A DNA stretch of 64,000 nucleotides from Tretioscincus oriximinensis (taxonomy: Eukaryota > Chordata > Lepidosauria > Squamata > Gymnophthalmidae). The notes beneath the pieces were generated by a model. It did no database searches, had not been told where the DNA came from, and worked only from the letters and a program-made list of their open reading frames with translations. The position numbers were made by a program, and so were the translations under genes. Where the stretch lies: contig JAJVDF010000213.1 of NCBI GenBank assembly GCA_022410635.1, positions 1,561,277 to 1,625,276 of the forward strand. Reading direction: 5' to 3'. Positions 34,618-45,722 of the stretch are shown here, in pieces. How positions within the stretch are numbered: position 1 is the stretch's first letter; each line of letters starts with the position of its first letter.

Positions 34618-35172
34618 TGTGGCTGACCCAACAGAAAACAGTGGCCAACATAACAATATGGTGTCCTGTTTAGATATTAAGGGCACCTCCCCTTACATGT
34701 TCTCCAGGTAGAGATGCAGAAATGGTTTCCTATCACCTACTTACAGGAAGAGGGTGGTTGACAGACAGAAATGGAGAGTGGTCCCTTTAAATCTGAAGGC
34801 TGACCCTCCTACTGCAATGGGTGGTGGTAGGTGTGTTCCTATAAAAGACCCAAATTAGAATTCTGGAAGGTCTGAGTGTGTCTGTGCTGTCTGTCTGTGA
34901 GAATTAGTAGTTTGAGACAGTGTTTTCCTGAGTGGGTGTGTGAAACTAGTTGTGTGTGTGGATGTTAGACTTGAGTGGTTTATTAAGCTAGAGTGAGAGG
35001 CTTACCTGATTCAGAATAGGAAGCCTGGGGAGACTCTAGTCTTGGACTGTTCATTTTTAACAGTGCCAACTGAGCAACTAAGTGGCCACATAATTACTGT
35101 GTTAAAGTTACATTCTTTATATTTCCTCTGCTAGTTTATGTCACTCAATAAAGGAGGTTTTATTTATAAAGA
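34618..35172 (+). mobile_element. Candidate solo LTR (low confidence)
   Basis: Begins TGTGGCTGACCCAACAG. A TATAAAAG box lies at 34840-34847, followed by a GT-rich stretch and an AATAAA at 35147-35152, about 307 bases downstream. It ends in a T/A-rich part near AAGAACACA. TG start, TATA box and polyadenylation signal in this order fit an LTR (gypsy-like or endogenous retroviral). I found no convincing target duplication, no primer-binding site and no internal retroviral genes, so a host promoter with a poly(A) site is the alternative. Confidence 0.35.
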
Positions 35173-35584
35173 ACACATCTTTTATTGGAAGAGGCAGCTT
35201 CAGAGATGGATAGGAACACAGAAGTATTAAATCCAGGAAAATTCACAAACACAATTAGGTCCTGGAGCTCAGGGAAAACTGGTGCAGGAGAGCTGTTGCT
35301 CCCAACAATTGTACAGCACACACAATAAAAATATAAAGTGAACGTAAGAGTATGTTCTTTTTTAATTTAATGAATGGTGGCAGCAGAAAGTATTTAGAGT
35401 AAGCATATTAATAATAAACCTACAACATTTTTTTTATTTCTCACATTACTTTAACACTCAATCTAGTAATTTTAATTGTTGTAACCATGGAAATGTGATC
35501 ACGTGCTTTAGAGAAAAATGTTGCATCACCACCAAGAGCCAATCACAGTTCTTGAGTGGATGAAGATGTTTTCTTTCTTTNTTT
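35173..35584. other. No gene seen
   Basis: Anonymous AT-rich flank, ending at the T-rich start of the minus-strand L1. Confidence 0.5.
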
Positions 35585-36060
35585 TTTATTAAGAACACAT
35601 ACATTAACATACAGAAACATTGAATAAAAAGAAACACATACAAAAAGGTACATTACACATCCAACATCAATCCCCAAACACCCCATCTCCCTCCCCCCTC
35701 CCACTGGTTCGGACCGGAATCAATTACAATGTTATCAAATTATATTATTAATCTGAGCTTCTGCATAAGAGCTATTGTCTCTTTAATTATTATATNTATG
35801 TTTTGGTTTCCTGACATCACCTTCTCGTATATTCCTTTCCATTTTTGCATCCAATTATTTTTTATGTAAATATTCATTAGATTTAACCTCCTTTCCCTAA
35901 CCACATCATGCATCATTATTTCTTCTAGATAATCATACCAAAGCTGGCGTGTCCATTTTCTATGATCCTTCCATCCTCTAGCAATAACTATATGGGCCGC
36001 ATATATCCCTTGTTTTATAAGATTTATCTCATCAACTCTCCAGTTTGTGATGAAGATGTT
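35585..36060 (-). mobile_element. L1 LINE 3' end with ORF2 C-terminus
   Basis: On the minus strand the reading gives AAHIVIARGWKDHRKWTRQL, then WYDYLEEIMMHDVVRERRLN and KWKGIYEKVM, which resembles the extreme C-terminus of L1 ORF2. The 3' UTR towards 35585 has a C-rich tract on the plus strand (CTCCCTCCCCCCTCCC at 35689-35704) and ends in poly-T, which is poly-A in the element sense. Only the 3' end is left. Confidence 0.72.
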
Positions 36061-36483
36061 TTCTACTTGGAGTTGGGGGTATAAAAATGACTGTTTGATG
36101 ATAAGAGTTTCATGCCTATTAGCTTGCTNTAGTGCATTACTTTCCAGCAAGGAAGTAAATAATACACTTTGTTCCTTTTTTACTACTTCAAAAAAAAAAT
36201 CTACAATGTGCAAGCACCTGTGAACTGAGTGAGTTTTGTGTAAAATTGCACCAGACACGGTACAGGTAGGAATTAATTTGATAACCTTCTGCTTTCCAAT
36301 ATAATCTGATTTATGTCTATAAATTGAAAGGGACTATGTTTTCTGTGACAATTCATGAAGGGCAACTTGTGGTTCCAATACGATGAGCTTGAATAGCTCC
36401 CTTACAAGAACAGGCTCTAATGTCCTGAACTGATCAGCCCTGAAATACAGCGTTGCATATGAAATTATACAAGATATGGATAG

Positions 36484-36602
36484 GGTTATCATATAATAAA
36501 TGGGATAGGAGAGAAGTGTTTTTACCAGGTGCAACTTATAATACCTGCAGAACCTGAGCTGCAAATTCCTATCCTGTTTTGTATGTGGTAACCAAGGTAT
36601 GA
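36484..36602. mobile_element. TIR element family F, partial copy
   Basis: Contains TAGGGTTATCATATAATAAA, then GGAGAGAAGTGTTTTTACCA and GGTGCAACTTATAATACCTG, then a TATCCTGTTTTGTATGTGGT end. Same order as in the complete element at 38885-39540. Confidence 0.65.
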
Positions 36603-36609
36603 GAAATGT

Positions 36610-36830
36610 GACTAGAGGGGAAAAAATAAAACTTAATGAAACTGATTCCAAGAAAATTACAACCGACAAAGAGAAATACATTTTTTCATCCAGAGAGTCA
36701 TCAATCTAACGACAATACCAGTAATTTATACCAGAAGAGATTGTGTCATTGACCTTTTAAGAAAGGATTAGACAAATGGAGCACAGGTGTATAAATAGCT
36801 ATTAGAATCAATGGGAAGACAAGTAAAATT
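36610..36830 (+). mobile_element. CR1 LINE ORF2 C-terminal fragment, decayed
   Basis: The text ACAAAGAGAAATACATTTTTTCATCCAGAG corresponds to the DKGKYFFTQR block in broken frames. ACCAGAAGAGATTG and AAGAAAGGATTAGACAAATGG follow, matching the LPEEV and FKTGLDRF blocks. No 3' UTR tail is left. Confidence 0.65.
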
Positions 36831-37077
36831 CTTTCATAGCCACTCCAGTCACTTTGATGTCATTAGTTGTAAAAAAGAGGAAATAGCAGAGTAATTTATA
36901 CAAACATTCCATGTACACAAATAATTATTACAACTATACTGTTTCATCCTAGAACATTACACAGGCATTCATTTTGATATCATAATACCAGTAAATAGTA
37001 TTTTAATGCCTCTCTTTATAGGAATATAAAATTATTTCATATGAACCAAATTTCCCCAGCTCCTTGAAGGCACTGTT

Positions 37078-37192
37078 GTATTTTTAGACTGTTGTATTTT
37101 TAAATTGCTCTATTTTAATCTGTTTTCTCATTGTAATCTGCCCTGAGACCTTTGGATATAGGGCAGAATATAAATGTAAATAAATATATAAA
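37078..37192 (+). mobile_element. L2 3' tail fragment
   Basis: T-rich run, then TAATCTGCCCTGAGACCTTT and GGATATAGGGCAGAATATAA, then ATGTAAATAAATA. This is the same terminus as at 62.4 kb. Confidence 0.8.
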
Positions 37193-38401
37193 GCGATCCT
37201 TTCGGTTTAAATGCACTATTATAAACTTGGGCACTCAATATCCTTTTGACTGCTTTAGATAGTTACAAAGGAGCTGACGAATTGCTCCATGCCTTTTCAA
37301 CAAACAAAAGGGAAATCTAGAAGAGGCAGAGCTCTCTATAACAGTTTGTATCAATTACCTTGCTATACATGATCTCTGAAATATTGGCTTTCCTTTGGAC
37401 CCTATATATTCCCTTTCTGTTCCAGAGAAGTCTGGCTGTAGACCTGAAAAAAAATAGACTTGGATGTTTTTCCAAGTGGGTCATGCCCTCACTCATAACA
37501 GGAGCATTACAGGATCAGATAAATGCTTTAAAAATAGTTTAGCAAAGTTGTCTTTAAATGGTTTTTAAATAATAATAAAAAATGATTTTTATTTGTTTCA
37601 CAGTTGTCCGAATTTCATCTCCTTAATGGAAGAAAGCCTTGAGTCACATTGAACAACACATTTAGTAGATGGCCAGGGAATTGTGCCAGAAAGTGACTTT
37701 TTTCATACCTTTAAATATTGCCCTTTTAAACCCACTATAGATGCTTCCATATTTCATTTATCTAAGTGCAATAAATAAGATTTTTCATTCCAAAGTAATT
37801 AAATCACCATCAACAGGTCGCACTGAATAGTTTGCTCACTTATTGTCTTTGAAACTCAATCTTGACTAGCAATTACTACCTGTGAGATTATTTTCCTATC
37901 TCAGCCTCTTCAGTTAATTGCATTTCAGTAACTTTTTGAAAAAGTCAGCTGGCAAACTGAAGTTAGCAAACACTTAAATGTGGGAGACTTACGATGTCTT
38001 CCTGTCGAAAGGTAAGTTAAGTCAGTTTCCTCTTATGTACTTAAGGATGAAGATAATCTACCTGCCAGTTTCATCTGTTCCTCAGGTTAGTTTTTCTTTC
38101 CTTACATACTCTGAGTATTGACATAGCTGGGAGCAGTTAAGTACCTGCAAGTTAATAATGTAAGGTATGAGCACCAGGATGTGATAAGCAGAAGTGGTGC
38201 TTAAGATATGAAATAAAAAATTCTTAGTCAAAGAAGGCTGCCCTGCTGCACATTGTTCTGTCTGAACCATAGCATCATTTTTTGATAGTCTAAATGGGTG
38301 GGCTGCTGGTTGTAGCAACTCAGTAAAGAAAGCAAAGCATTTTGCATTCATCAATAGCATAGGTTTCGGGAGGTTTTTTGCATCCCAATCAAATTGTAGT
38401 C
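37193..38401. other. No gene seen
   Basis: Anonymous flank with no recognisable element or exon. Confidence 0.5.
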
Positions 38402-38530
38402 AATTTCAGAGAAATAACCGTGTTAGTCTAGTAGAAAGTCCAGCAAAGGGGCTAGTAGCACTTAGAGACTAACAGTAGAAAAGTAGGTGGCATAAGCTTT
38501 CGTAGACACATCTACTTCTTCAGATGCTGA
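38402..38530 (-). repeat. Reptile interspersed repeat (family H), copy 2
   Basis: Contains AACCGTGTTAGTCTAGTAGA, then GCACTTAGAGACTAACAG and GGCATAAGCTTTCGTAGACA, then TACTTCTTCAGATGCTGA. This is the reverse of copy 1 at 25.6 kb and more complete. I recognise the signature from reptile genomes but not its formal class. Confidence 0.78.
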
Positions 38531-38884
38531 TATTCATAATGTGTTTCTACACTGATCAATATATTAGATCAGAAAGCATTTGCACTAGGAGCCTTCTTCC
38601 TAGATGCTTCTGTGGCGTAAGGGAAGCCTGTCTATGCTCTGTCCCACCTAGGGCTTCAGGCACAACAGTTGGCCTCATAAATCAGGGCATTTCTTAAAAT
38701 ATGTTTTGATAGTGTTTTCCCCCTCCTGTGTTAGCATGGAGCATAACAATAGCCATATTCACAGCCATAAATAATGATGTCAAGCAATAAAATGCAGAAG
38801 TGGCTGTATGCACCGACTACACACTGGTATCCATAAAATCCATTCTTAAATGCTATTAATATAATTTAGATGTGGGATAGGAAC

Positions 38885-39540
38885 TAGGGTTGCCAGATAA
38901 ACTCCAGGATAAATATTTACACTTTTTAAAGTTCAAAACATTATCTTTGCACAATAATACACTAACACATTCCATCCATATTTTTATAGTGTTTCAAATA
39001 TTACCCACCTCCTTTATCCCTCCTTCCTTCCACTCCCTTATTTAGATATATATTCAATATTCACCAGAGGGGGCTTACATCTGGAAAATTAATCTCAGTC
39101 GCAAATTCATACTTCCCTCTTTATTTTTGCCCCTAAATAATTTTAAATAATCAACTATTTTTGCTTAGTCTTATTTTCTAGATATTTTCTGGATTATTAA
39201 TTCTAGAATTAGAAATTTCAGATATGATCACATTTATTATATATTCATACATTTTCCACACCCTCACTTAAACAGTCTGAATACTGGTGATTATCCTGTT
39301 TCTTATATCTCTTATACTCTGAGGCACAATATTTTCCAGATTCCCATGTAATATACAGCCATTTTACTTGTTATTCTTATTTGTAAGGTGAAGATCCATT
39401 TATACCTTTAATACCTATAGAAGAGAGAACTTTTCACAGGGTGCAGCTTCTAATGGCTGCAGCACCTGGAGTGGGGAATCGCTTTTTTCATATCCATTAA
39501 AGGTGTGAATTTTTATCCTGGATTTTATCTGGCAACCCTA
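38885..39540. mobile_element. TIR DNA transposon family F with nested L1 fragment
   Basis: Ends are TAGGGTTGCCAGATAAACTC (38885) and GATTTTATCTGGCAACCCTA (to 39540), clear inverted repeats. TA at both outer edges could be a TA duplication as in Tc1/mariner, but this is uncertain. The middle (about 38925-39410) is unlike other F copies and matches the minus-strand L1 3' sequence at 1.2-1.7 kb, so an L1 end apparently inserted here. Beyond it the F interior resumes (GGGTGCAGCTTCTAATGGCT). Confidence 0.72.
38925..39410 (-). mobile_element. L1 LINE 3' fragment nested in family F element
   Basis: Blocks such as ATTATATATTCATACATTTT and CCCATGTAATATACAGCCAT match ATTATACATTCAAAAAACTT and CCCTGTAATATTGCATTTTC in the same order at 1.5-1.65 kb. 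A pyrimidine-rich CCCTCCTTCCTTCCACTCCC tract (39017-39036) fits the L1 3' UTR purine tract read in reverse. Confidence 0.6.
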
Positions 39541-39576
39541 ACAAGACCACCAGTGTCCACATGCTATCACCTCATG

Positions 39577-39782
39577 GGCTGACCAGATGACCCTTTTTTG
39601 GGGGTGTGTGGAAAACCCGGTTTTTGGGTGCCTCCCAGTTTTTTTCTGAGGAAAACGTATTCAAAAAAAGATTTATTTTCAATTTCTTTTTGTTTTTTTG
39701 TTCTTTTTCCTCAGAAAAATCTAGGAGGCACCCCCAAAATGGGTTTTCAACCCCCCCGAAAAAGGGTCATATGGTCAGCCTC
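39577..39782. mobile_element. Long palindromic MITE (family G)
   Basis: Practically the whole 206 bases fold back on themselves. The left arm is GGCTGACCAGATGACCCTTT, then GGTGCCTCCCAGTTTTTTTC. The right arm is its reverse complement with mismatches (AGGAGGCACCCCCAAAATGG, then AAAGGGTCATATGGTCAGCC). A right-end copy is at 63045-63096. The GACCAGATG terminus is shared with a group of DNA transposons known from amniotes. Confidence 0.85.
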
Positions 39783-39784
39783 CC

Positions 39785-39882
39785 GTCCTGAAGGCATTAA
39801 GCTGTATTTGGTGAAAAACCCTCTCTTCTATGTCAGTTAAAGCTGCAAACTATATAGTTTTTTGTGGTAACCTTACGTGGAT
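39785..39882. mobile_element. TIR element family F, fragment
   Basis: AGGCATTAAGCTGTATTTGG, then ACCCTCTCTTCTATGTCAGT and a TTGTGGTAACCTTACG end, follow the family F block order. The left part is missing, replaced by the family G palindrome. Confidence 0.55.
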
Positions 39883-40269
39883 GCTGTCTGAATTTGCCAA
39901 AAAACATTGTGGGGGGATGGGAGTTGGGGAATCAACCCTTGTTAAAATCACACAAGATGAATCTAAGGTTGCATCCTTGATTATAAATTCAAACAACTTC
40001 AGAAAGCAGGGAATGGCATATGTGAGCTTGGGTTATTTATTTCATTGGGATGTGTAAAAACTCTGAAAAGTTTTCATTCTCTTGCCAAGAAAACAGACAT
40101 GGAGCATTTTCATCTATTTATGAATGAAATTATTTCCAATTAAAATTAATTTACCTTTTTTGTCATTCTTCTTGCTTATTTTTTTTCCATTGGTCTGACA
40201 TAACAATTTGCTATCCTTTATTTATTCAGTCAGTCATGTATTTCATTTATTTCATATCCTATCCTTCAT

Positions 40270-40345
40270 ATCATATCCTCCAGCAGGATACCATAGTTGA
40301 GGATTTTGAAAGTCACTAAGAGACCAGGAAGAACCTCCAGGGTTT
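40270..40345 (-). mobile_element. L2 ORF2 fragment
   Basis: CCAGCAGGATACCATAGTTG and AAAGTCACTAAGAGACCAGG match CCAGAAGGATACCATGGTCT and AAAGTCACTGAGAGGTACAG at 57.1 kb, i.e. the FDTIDHGILLERL region of reverse transcriptase read in reverse. It directly abuts the CR1 copy. Confidence 0.72.
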
Positions 40346-41045
40346 CATGTGCCCTATCCTTCTCCTAAATCTGTGGTGAGGCCACATTTGGAATACTGTG
40401 TTCAATTCTGGTCACCACATCTCAAGAGAGATATTTTGGAACTGGAGAAGGTGCAGAAAAGGGCAACAAAAATGATCAAGGGTCTGGAGCACCTCCCTTA
40501 TGAAGCAAGACTGCAACGTCTGGGCCTCTTCAGCCGTGAAAGGGCACGTTTGAGGGGTGATCTGATTGAAGTATACAAAATCATGCATGGGATCGACAGG
40601 GTGAATAGAGAAAAAATGTTTTCTCTATCACACAATACAAGGACCAGAGGGCACTCCTTAAAACTGTTGGGTAGAAAAGTGAGAACAGACAAAGGAAAGT
40701 ATTTTTTCACCCAGAGGGTCATCGGCCTGTGGAATTTACTTCCCGAAGAGGTAGTGGTAGCTAACAGCTTGGATAGTTTCAAGACAGGACTAGACAGGTT
40801 TATGGACACTAAAGGTATAAATGGATACTAGGATGGATGTCTGGATGTTGCCTCTGGGATGGGGCAACAGGCAGGACTCCTGAAGTACCATTTGCAGGGA
40901 GTCATGAACAGGTGCATATTTTGCTTTCCTCTGTTCGGACTGCCCAGGTACATCTGGTGGGCCTCTGTGTGACACAGAATGCTGGACTTGATGGGCTGTG
41001 GCCTGATCCAGTATGGCTCTTCTTATGTTCTTATGTTCTTATGTT
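40346..41045 (+). mobile_element. CR1 LINE 3' end, longest ORF2 fragment in the window
   Basis: An intact 153-codon frame (40373-40831) encodes the post-polymerase C-terminal domain of CR1 ORF2: VVRPHLEYCVQFWSP, LEKVQKRATKMIKGLEHLPY, ARLRGDLIEVYKIM, NTRTRGHSLKLLGRKV and KYFFTQRVIGLWNLLPEEVV. The endonuclease and polymerase core are missing (5' truncation). A 3' UTR of about 190 bases and a (CTTATGTT)n octamer tail follow. The lack of frame breaks and stops suggests this is among the youngest CR1 copies here. Confidence 0.95.
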
Positions 41046-41839
41046 AATAAATGTCATCCAGAAGGTTGACCGGGAAAACAACCAGAATTGATGTTAGATA
41101 GTAAATTTCCATTTCTTTCAACTGAACAGTCACATTTTTTCAGTACTTCATTCAGAAAGAGAAGATTGGCCACTAAATGGTTCAGCACTACTGAGTCCAG
41201 AGAGGCTTCTTAAGGAGGGTGTGGACCACAGATTCTTTAAGCACTGCTGCTGGCACAGACATCTCTCACAGCAAAGCATTGATCACTCCGTGACCTACCC
41301 AGTCAAGCTCCCATGGTTTGTTTCTATTAGTCATGATGATCAAGAAGCTTATATTATGTATGCTTTCCCTCTCTATACTTTGGGATTGGTTCTTTTATTA
41401 TAATATACATTAATCTATACACAAACTACAAGATATACATTACAAGTTTTAAACAGTGCTTCTAGGGACTTTTGAACATCTATTAATCCAACTAATGCCA
41501 TTTTAGTTAGGAATGGAGAAAGGTTAGTTCAAAAGCAAGAGCAAATATAGGCTGCCTACACACATTGACTTCAAATCCAGAATACCCCATTTATGTCTGT
41601 CTCCACTTGCGTTGTTGTTGCCTATGACTTCCACAGGAAGATGCTATTCATGTTACGTTGCTTGTATTCTTGTTTTATTACATGTTCAACTAAAAGTCCC
41701 AGAATTCTGTTCCAGCACAGTTTTCTGATGCCGCATAGTTCGAAGAGCTAATGAAGTTTTAAGTTCTAGAAGTCTCGTGGATCTGCACGAATGAGAGATC
41801 GGGTTTCGAGGCCCTGGGTCAGACGTGGGGAGGAGTGAC
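41046..41839. other. No gene seen
   Basis: Anonymous flank without recognisable element or exon. Confidence 0.5.
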
Positions 41840-42058
41840 CATCTTCTACTAGCCTGTAGCTCTAGCCAACCCAGCTATTTGAAAGCAAAAATTGTAAGGA
41901 ATTGCAACTAACTGCGACTAGATAAATGGGAACTGCCACAGCCTGGTGGGAAAGATAGAATGTAGGTCTTCGGGTGAAAAATAATTTTGTAATTATTGTG
42001 AGTCCCTTTGGGAGAGAAAAGTGGATATAAAAACCCAGTTCTTCTTCTAACAAGTTCC
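41840..42058 (+). mobile_element. SINE with Sauria/Bov-B-type tail
   Basis: The body reads CCAACCCAGCTATTTGAAAG, then CGACTAGATAAATGGGAACT. The end GTGGATATAAAAACCCAGTT runs into CTTCTTCT, the tail of Sauria SINEs and their Bov-B partner. The head is degraded; GAGATCGGGTTTCGAGGCCC at 41797-41816 may be its B-box region. Confidence 0.65.
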
Positions 42059-43912
42059 CATTAATGAATGCCCTATGAAGGCTATTGTTCAAATTGCAGA
42101 AGAAGGTGTCTGTGAAATCAGAAAAACCTAGGTGGATGGAACCATGGCCTTTTTAGTGAGTGGATTGTTGACTTGCGTGAAGGTGTACGGCAGATTCTAC
42201 AAGATGTTGGTACCATTGCAATAAAAATTCTTCATGGGGACACAACCATACGTTGTATATATACAATTTAAAGAAAATAAGTAATTGCTTTCAATTTAGC
42301 AGTACTGTGCCAAGACACTAGCACAGTTAAACTATGAAGACCACTAATTCAGATGCGAGTCTGGTCATCAGTTTGGACAGATTCACAGAAGACAGGGCTA
42401 TTGATGGAAAACCTTGACAGCTAAGGGATTATCTCTACAAGAAATGGTATATCCCAAAGAGCAGCAATGGAGGCATTATGAACAGGACAAGCTGTATGCT
42501 TATGTCTTGCTCTTGAGCTTCCAACTGTTTGTAGTCACTGGGAGAAGAAGCTGCTGGATGAGATCCCCCCCCCCCCCCCAGACGTTTCTTATGCTCTCTT
42601 GAGGCAAGCTCTGGAAATCAAACATTGTTTGACCTGTTTACAAGGTCTCCATGCACCAGTTCCTTTTTCCCTCTGCTCCCCCCTCATATTATGCACACAG
42701 ACAGGACTGTTTGAAGAAAGGCCACATTGCTCTACAGCATGGCAGGGCCAGCCCTGAGGGCCAGAGGAAACATCACACCTTATTACCTAGGGAATCTATA
42801 TGATGTAATGCTTTCATTTCTTTCAGTGTCTCAGTTGGATATATTTTGGACACACTCGTCTCATACTTTACCCTTGACATATTCTCTTTCAAAGGCCTCT
42901 TGCTTTTTCAAGATTACTTGTCAAGATACTAACTGAACCTTTCATACAATTATGTATGGCAATTCTACTTCTAATAAGTACCTTTCCTTCTTCCCCCGAT
43001 AACCTCCACTGGACCCCATGTATGTTGTACAGCTTGTCATGTCCGATTGTGTTTGTTTTAGCCCTCTGGGATAGATATGCAATATGTGTGTGCACCTCAT
43101 CCCATATGGGACTTAAGGCTCCTAGAAGATGGAAAATGCTGTTTCTATGCAGTGAGGCATAGATAAATATAGGGGGTGGGGAGATCACTTTTTACTTACA
43201 TTACACATGGCTTTGAACTCTAATGGAAGCTTTCAGGGCTGCTCTCACTTCAACAATTTAAACTTTTTGGACAGAATGGCTTTTGGACATTAACGTTGTA
43301 TGTACACATGCAGAAAGTGCAAATGAGTCACACAAATCCCAGACTCATGGCATGATGAGCATTTAAAGTAGAAGATATTTAGCCTCTCAATGTAAGTCAT
43401 GTTAATATTGGCATTTGGAGTATCATCGGGAACAAGTGGTGCCTCACTCATGCTAAAACCTTAATGTTTACAGAAATGTACATTTAATATAAAGGATAAC
43501 AAGTTGTACTTCACTTAAGCAAAGTCAGCTCATTTAACTCTACCATCCAATGTTTCAAGGACTCCAGCATTAAGTGGTTCAAATTAAATGCAGACCTGAC
43601 TTGAGGCAAGAGAAACTTACCTTGATTTTTAGTAGAAACACATTTATCTCTTGGGCCCACTGGATATTTTTGCTATTATGTCTGCAAAATAAATAGTGAG
43701 TCTATCTAAATGACTTCTGGGCCAACGGTGATATTTTTTCTGCCTTTGTGCAGAATCCCCAGGTGTAAGAAGAACTATTAGTTTCCAGAACTGCACTAAG
43801 TTATATTTTTATACTCGTCAATATAGAATTGTGGTATGTAGGACTGAAGGGGATTTGGTTGCCACTTAGACTATTATTAGATGTGTTAAACATGCCAGCA
43901 AAATAAGATTAT
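42059..43912. other. No gene seen; 15-base C run
   Basis: Anonymous flank. A homopolymer of 15 C lies at 42565-42579. No exon or element recognised. Confidence 0.5.
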
Positions 43913-44760
43913 AAGAACATAAGATCGATGCCAAAACAGGCCATATCCCATCCAGTGTGACATTTTGTCTCATATAGTGTCCTGGTGAAAGAGTAGAGAG
44001 GGCGATTGTAAAACATCAGTCTGTTTAATGTTTGCNTTAAAGTTCAAATAAATGTATAACAGTTCAAAGAAGTCATACAACAGAAAGGTGCACCAGGGCT
44101 ATCTTCCCCTGGTAATGAAGATATTTTGGTACAGCTTTGTCAGGCCCCCGTATGACTGAAAAAGTAGTAAACAGAAAAAAGATAAAAATAAAAAATTAAT
44201 TTTAGGAACTGGTATAAAAACAATGGAAAAACAGAATGAACAAATGCAGAAATATTCAAAACTATTTAAACAATTCAANCTGCTATTAGATATTAACACA
44301 TAGATTTTATATTATATTGATATACATATTTACAAGTAAACATATCCCAGGAACAGATACGCAGGTTTAGAATGAAATAGGTTTTATAAGTGTGAGAAAG
44401 AGGCTCCACTTGTGGTAAAAATGGCAAATAGAAAGTAAAATGAGAATAGGGCAAGAAATAAGTCTCAAACCAAAGCCAGAAGTCTAAGTAGTAAATAAAG
44501 TTAAAACAAAGTCAGCCACACAATATCAAAGTGGCAAGCAAAACTGTAGAAATTGAAATAAAGGAAATAATTCCTAATCATTACCTCATCGAGAAGTACA
44601 TTCCATAGATCAGTGACTCCCAGTGAAAAAAATATTTTCCCTTGTCCATCCTAAAAAATGTTTTTTTCTCCCACTATTCACCTTGTCTACCCCATGCATG
44701 ATTTTATATCAGATAACGTCTTAAGTACTTTCTTTCAAAACTGAAGAGAGACTTCTGAAT
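43913..44760 (-). mobile_element. CR1 LINE fragments separated by about 580 unrelated bases
   Basis: Left: ATAAGAACATAAGATCGATG and CATCCAGTGTGACATTTTGT are the CR1 3' terminus in reverse. Right (about 44570-44760): GAAGTACATTCCATAGATCA and CCAGTGAAAAAAATATTTTC are the reversed ORF2 WNLLPEE/KYFFTQ region. The part between (about 43990-44570) is not CR1 and was not identified; part of the CR1 3' UTR is missing. Confidence 0.65.
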
Positions 44761-45589
44761 TCAGAAGGGAGGTCTTCTGACAAGACTGGCAGATAACTTT
44801 ATCAAATCTTATCAAAACATTGCCAGTTAAATGCCCCTAAAGCCTGCCTGATTGTCACACCCCTATTTAAACCATTTTAAGATTGGAAATGTTTGGGGGA
44901 CAAGTGAAGTGAATGGAAATTCACTTCTCTGTTCTCCCTTCTGCCCTGCTCTGTTTTGGCCCCATTTCAGCAACTGTACAGAACAGGGAAGAAAAGCAGC
45001 ACATTTTTTTCCTCTCCTAATGTTCAGCCTCTTTAACTAAGCATTTATCATTCTAGCAGGGAAACTGCGTAGCCTGTGCTTGCCATTGCAGACAGCACAG
45101 CTAATTTTTTAAAAAGAAATAAATCCCTGCCTTGCTTTTTTAGCATAAGCCAACCCAAGGAAGAGGGGGAGTCCAAAGCAGCAGACCTCTAATGTTCTCC
45201 TCATTTCTTTTCTTCTGCTACCTTTGTGGGTTCCAATGTCCTGCCACTATTCCAGCTGTCGGAAGCCTCAGTGGGGAGGCCTCCAGTGATCTTCTACTGT
45301 AGGAGAATCTCCTATGGCAACTGTTGCCAGAGGGCACTGAACATGAATTGTGTTAAGCTGTACGTGAGACAGTTTTCAGAGCAAACTTCATTTTGCAAAT
45401 GGCGCATGGTAAATGCGTTTCTCATCTGGAGTAAATAGGAAACATGTGTGCCCATTGCAAAGTGGCAGAGCATTCTCACCCCCAGTTTTTGTTGTTGTTG
45501 TAGTGAAAACTCAGCCTAAGAGTCAATTCAGGTTGGGAACAGTTGAGATATAGTTACAAACCTTGCATACGACATTTTAGACAGTTGTG
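44761..45589. other. No gene seen
   Basis: Anonymous flank. Confidence 0.5.
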
Positions 45590-45722
45590 TTTTATGATTT
45601 TAATCTTGTGAAGGTCATGGCGACCCGAATTTTTTTTAATTTTTGTAAGCCGCCCTGGACACCTTCGGGGGGAAGGGCGGGGTAAAAATCTTTTTAATAA
45701 ATAAATAAAATAATAATACAAA
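45590..45722 (+). mobile_element. L2 3' tail fragment, distinct subfamily
   Basis: TTTGTAAGCCGCCCTGGACA, then CGGGGGGAAGGGCGGGGTAA and (AATA)n. The CCGCCC and GGGCGGG signature marks an L2 subfamily different from the GGGTATAGGGC type of the other copies. Confidence 0.75.

Noticed and set aside
35740..36258. 172-codon minus-strand frame as a possible host gene
   Set aside because: The content matches the C-terminus of L1 ORF2 and is followed by an L1-like 3' UTR; a parallel copy is at 49.4 kb.
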